A program made the translations under genes and the position numbers. Shown here in pieces: positions 5,871 to 7,379 of a DNA stretch of 7,379 nucleotides. A model generated the notes under the pieces. That model did no database searches, was not told the origin of the DNA, and saw only the letters and a list, made by a program, of their open reading frames with translations. The stretch spans positions 1-7,379 of the forward strand of contig CANEVK010000146.1 in NCBI GenBank assembly GCA_947442115.1. The letters are read 5' to 3'. Within the stretch, counting starts at the first letter, position 1. The number at the start of each line of letters is the position of its first letter. Source of the stretch: Bacteriovoracaceae bacterium. GTDB taxonomy: Bacteria > Bdellovibrionota > Bacteriovoracia > Bacteriovoracales > Bacteriovoracaceae.

Positions 5871-6920
5871 ATGAGTCAAATTGGTATTGTTGAAGGTTTT
5901 TTTGGCCCCTCTTGGTCACCAGAAGCACGTCTTTCTTTCGCCCCCTTTTTAAAAAAAGTGGGTGGTGATTTCTATATCTACGCACCAAAAAGAGACGCCT
6001 TCTTAAGAAAGGCCTGGCGTGAGACTTGGACACCAGAGTACCTAGATTTTATCAATGAATTAAAAAATCATTTTCAACTTCATGGAATAAAATTTGGATT
6101 AGCTTTGAGTCCTTTTGGCCTGGGGACTCAAATAACAAATGATGATTGGCAGATTTTAAGAGGAAAATTTAAGCAATTATCAGATTTGAAAATTGATTAT
6201 CTTGGACTCTTTTTCGATGATATGCCTTCCACGGATAAACTTTTAGAAGTCCAAACATCTGTCTTGAATTTGGCCAGTGAGTACTTCGAGGCCGGTCTCA
6301 TCTTTTGTCCGAGCTATTACTCACTTGATCCCATATTGGATAAAGTCTTTGGGCCTAGACCTGATCACTATGTGGAAAGCTTATCTACTTCCATCCCGAG
6401 TTCGATTGACATTTGTTGGACTGGGCCAAAAGTTATTTCAGAAGAAATTTCTTCAGATCATCTTTCACTTGTTCATTCACTGCTCGGGAGACGGCCCTTT
6501 ATTTGGGAAAATTTATTTGCCAATGATGGCCCGAAAAACTGTAAATTTTTAAAGCTTCGCTCTTTTACCGGTAGGGATAAGTCCTTTTTGAAAGATACAT
6601 CTGGGGTTGGTTTTAACCTAATGAATCAAGCCTATTTATCTCAACTTCTCTATCTCTCATCCCTCTATGTATTAAAACAAGATATGGATCCAGATCAAGC
6701 TTTTGCAAAAAGCTGTAAAGATCTTTGCTCAAACCAATTGGCAGAATTTATTTTAGAAAACCGACTCACTTTTTTAAACCAAGGTTTAGATAAAATTGAT
6801 CCTGAAACCAAAGCTAAGTACATAGCAAAGCTTTCAGAAGAGGGTAGCTTGCTGGCCCTTGAGATTGGCAGTTGGCTAAAGGGTGAATTTATCGTTGGCC
6901 CGGAATGCCTTACGGATTAA
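5871..6920 (+). CDS. GH84-family beta-N-acetylglucosaminidase (NAGidase/O-GlcNAcase-like), cytoplasmic
   Basis: The 349-residue product is a compact glycoside hydrolase of family 84, which removes beta-linked N-acetylglucosamine by substrate-assisted catalysis. The motifs run in family order: GIVEGFFGPSWS (5-16), YIYAPKRD (35-42) with substrate-contacting Lys40, and FGLALSPFG (75-83). The catalytic pair Asp116-Asp117 lies in LGLFFDDMPS, followed by FCPSYYS (145-151), ICWTGPKVIS (181-190), and WENLFANDG (212-220) with Trp212, Asn214 and Asp219. These correspond to Trp278, Asn280 and Asp285 of human O-GlcNAcase. Asn249 is a likely match for Asn313. A helical segment makes up the last 100 residues. 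There is no signal peptide and no N-terminal extra domain, unlike the secreted clostridial and Bacteroides enzymes, so it should act in the cytoplasm. Possible substrates are imported GlcNAc fragments or GlcNAc-modified protein. A stop lies four codons upstream and the family motif begins at residue 5, which forces the ATG at 5871 although no ribosome-binding site is visible. Confidence 0.93.
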   Translation: MSQIGIVEGFFGPSWSPEARLSFAPFLKKVGGDFYIYAPKRDAFLRKAWRETWTPEYLDFINELKNHFQLHGIKFGLALSPFGLGTQITNDDWQILRGKFKQLSDLKIDYLGLFFDDMPSTDKLLEVQTSVLNLASEYFEAGLIFCPSYYSLDPILDKVFGPRPDHYVESLSTSIPSSIDICWTGPKVISEEISSDHLSLVHSLLGRRPFIWENLFANDGPKNCKFLKLRSFTGRDKSFLKDTSGVGFNLMNQAYLSQLLYLSSLYVLKQDMDPDQAFAKSCKDLCSNQLAEFILENRLTFLNQGLDKIDPETKAKYIAKLSEEGSLLALEIGSWLKGEFIVGPECLTD

Positions 6921-6973
6921 GTCTGGATTTTAACCTTATTGTCATTCTGTTTTAGTTCTAGCAATCTTATAGA

Positions 6974-7379
6974 ATGAACATTTCAGAACAATACCGCTCT
7001 AGTATGGAGTATCGGGAAATTCTAAGGATCCTTCAAAGATCTTCGGCCACATCTGGTAATATCCTTTGGCAATCAAGTGTATTAGGTAAAAATATTATTC
7101 CCATTCATTTTTTTGAAATTGATTTTATTTCAAGAGAAATTGTCCTTAAGTATGATGATGAAACTTTTGGACTTGATTGTGATTCACCCATTTATATCAA
7201 GCTTTCCTATAGAGAAACTGTTTTTAAGGTTTCAGCCTTTAGAAAGAGTCCAGGGTCATTACATTTTATTTTTCCAGAATTAGTTAAAACTCAAGAATTT
7301 AGAAAAAGTAATCGGACGACATTTAAACCTAATCAGGATAAGTTTATCACCCTTAAATCCGCTTTAAATCTTGGCCCAA
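6974..7379 (+). CDS. Possible PilZ/YcgR-like protein, N-terminal part (3' end outside window)
   Basis: The frame opens at ATG 6974 and runs without a stop to the window edge, giving 135 residues. An in-frame TAG at 6959-6961 limits the start, and no clear ribosome-binding site precedes it. Met11 (base 7004) is an alternative start with no better site. Residues about 25-105 have alternating hydrophobic and polar positions typical of a beta-barrel (IPIHFFEIDF, REIVLKY, IYIKLSYRETVFKVSAF, SLHFIFPE), like the N-terminal domain of YcgR-type proteins. EFRKSNRTTFKP follows, and its Arg110-x3-Arg114 matches the RxxxR motif with which PilZ domains bind cyclic di-GMP. The second PilZ motif (D/N-x-S-x-x-G) would lie beyond the window, so the family is suggested, not proven. 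The gene starts 53 bases after the GH84 stop with no terminator seen, so cotranscription is possible. Confidence 0.7.
   Translation, partial: MNISEQYRSSMEYREILRILQRSSATSGNILWQSSVLGKNIIPIHFFEIDFISREIVLKYDDETFGLDCDSPIYIKLSYRETVFKVSAFRKSPGSLHFIFPELVKTQEFRKSNRTTFKPNQDKFITLKSALNLGP

Noticed and set aside
5802..6965. The ten-base repeat TTCTAGCAAT at 5802-5811 and 6956-6965, both in intergenic gaps
   Set aside because: In a 7-kb AT-rich window several chance 10-base repeats are expected, and the flanks do not match.
6921..6973. Promoter or terminator between the GH84 gene and the PilZ-like gene
   Set aside because: TTGTCA at 6939-6944 lacks a -10 at proper spacing, and the inverted repeat CATTCT/AGAATG has a 22-base loop; neither is convincing.

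Overview
The window reads as an ordinary chromosomal stretch of a moderately AT-rich Gram-negative bacterium. Two lipoproteins with clear lipoboxes, a secreted DUF2141 protein and an IHF-beta-type DNA-binding protein indicate a double-membrane cell. The overall style (cysteine-bearing lipoproteins, a possible PilZ protein, roughly 40% GC) would suit the Bdellovibrionota/Bacteriovoracia or a related former deltaproteobacterial group. That placement is inference and no marker gene here proves it. I see no mobile element, CRISPR array, rRNA or prophage gene.

Layout. Bases 2-607 (+) hold the C-terminal part of an unrecognised protein with two membrane segments. It meets a 525-residue lipoprotein gene (604-2181, -) tail to tail, and the two stop codons share four bases. 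Diverging from the lipoprotein is a likely 41-residue small ORF (2271-2396, +), then an ihfB-like gene (2425-2730) with a strong terminator. Next come an APC-family amino-acid transporter (2852-4192, start corrected to an ATG with a ribosome-binding site) and a secreted DUF2141 protein (4278-4709). A lone tRNA-Cys(GCA) lies on the minus strand (4763-4840) with a good -35 box. Its upstream region is shared with a divergent CHRD-like lipoprotein carrying a perfect EF-hand-type loop (5083-5799). A second terminator-like hairpin separates that gene from a compact, signal-less GH84 beta-N-acetylglucosaminidase (5871-6920). The window ends inside a protein that may be of the YcgR/PilZ type (6974 onward).

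These genes do not form one pathway. They are mostly single-gene units for envelope, transport and housekeeping functions. The most unusual signals are regulatory and small-scale. The DUF2141 and CHRD-like genes, both coding for exported proteins, each have a hairpin that pairs part or all of the Shine-Dalgarno sequence. There is a small ORF missing from a simple long-ORF view just ahead of ihfB. There is also a GH84 enzyme that keeps all the main catalytic-site residues but has no export signal and no visible ribosome-binding site. I do not see a convincing new multi-gene system.
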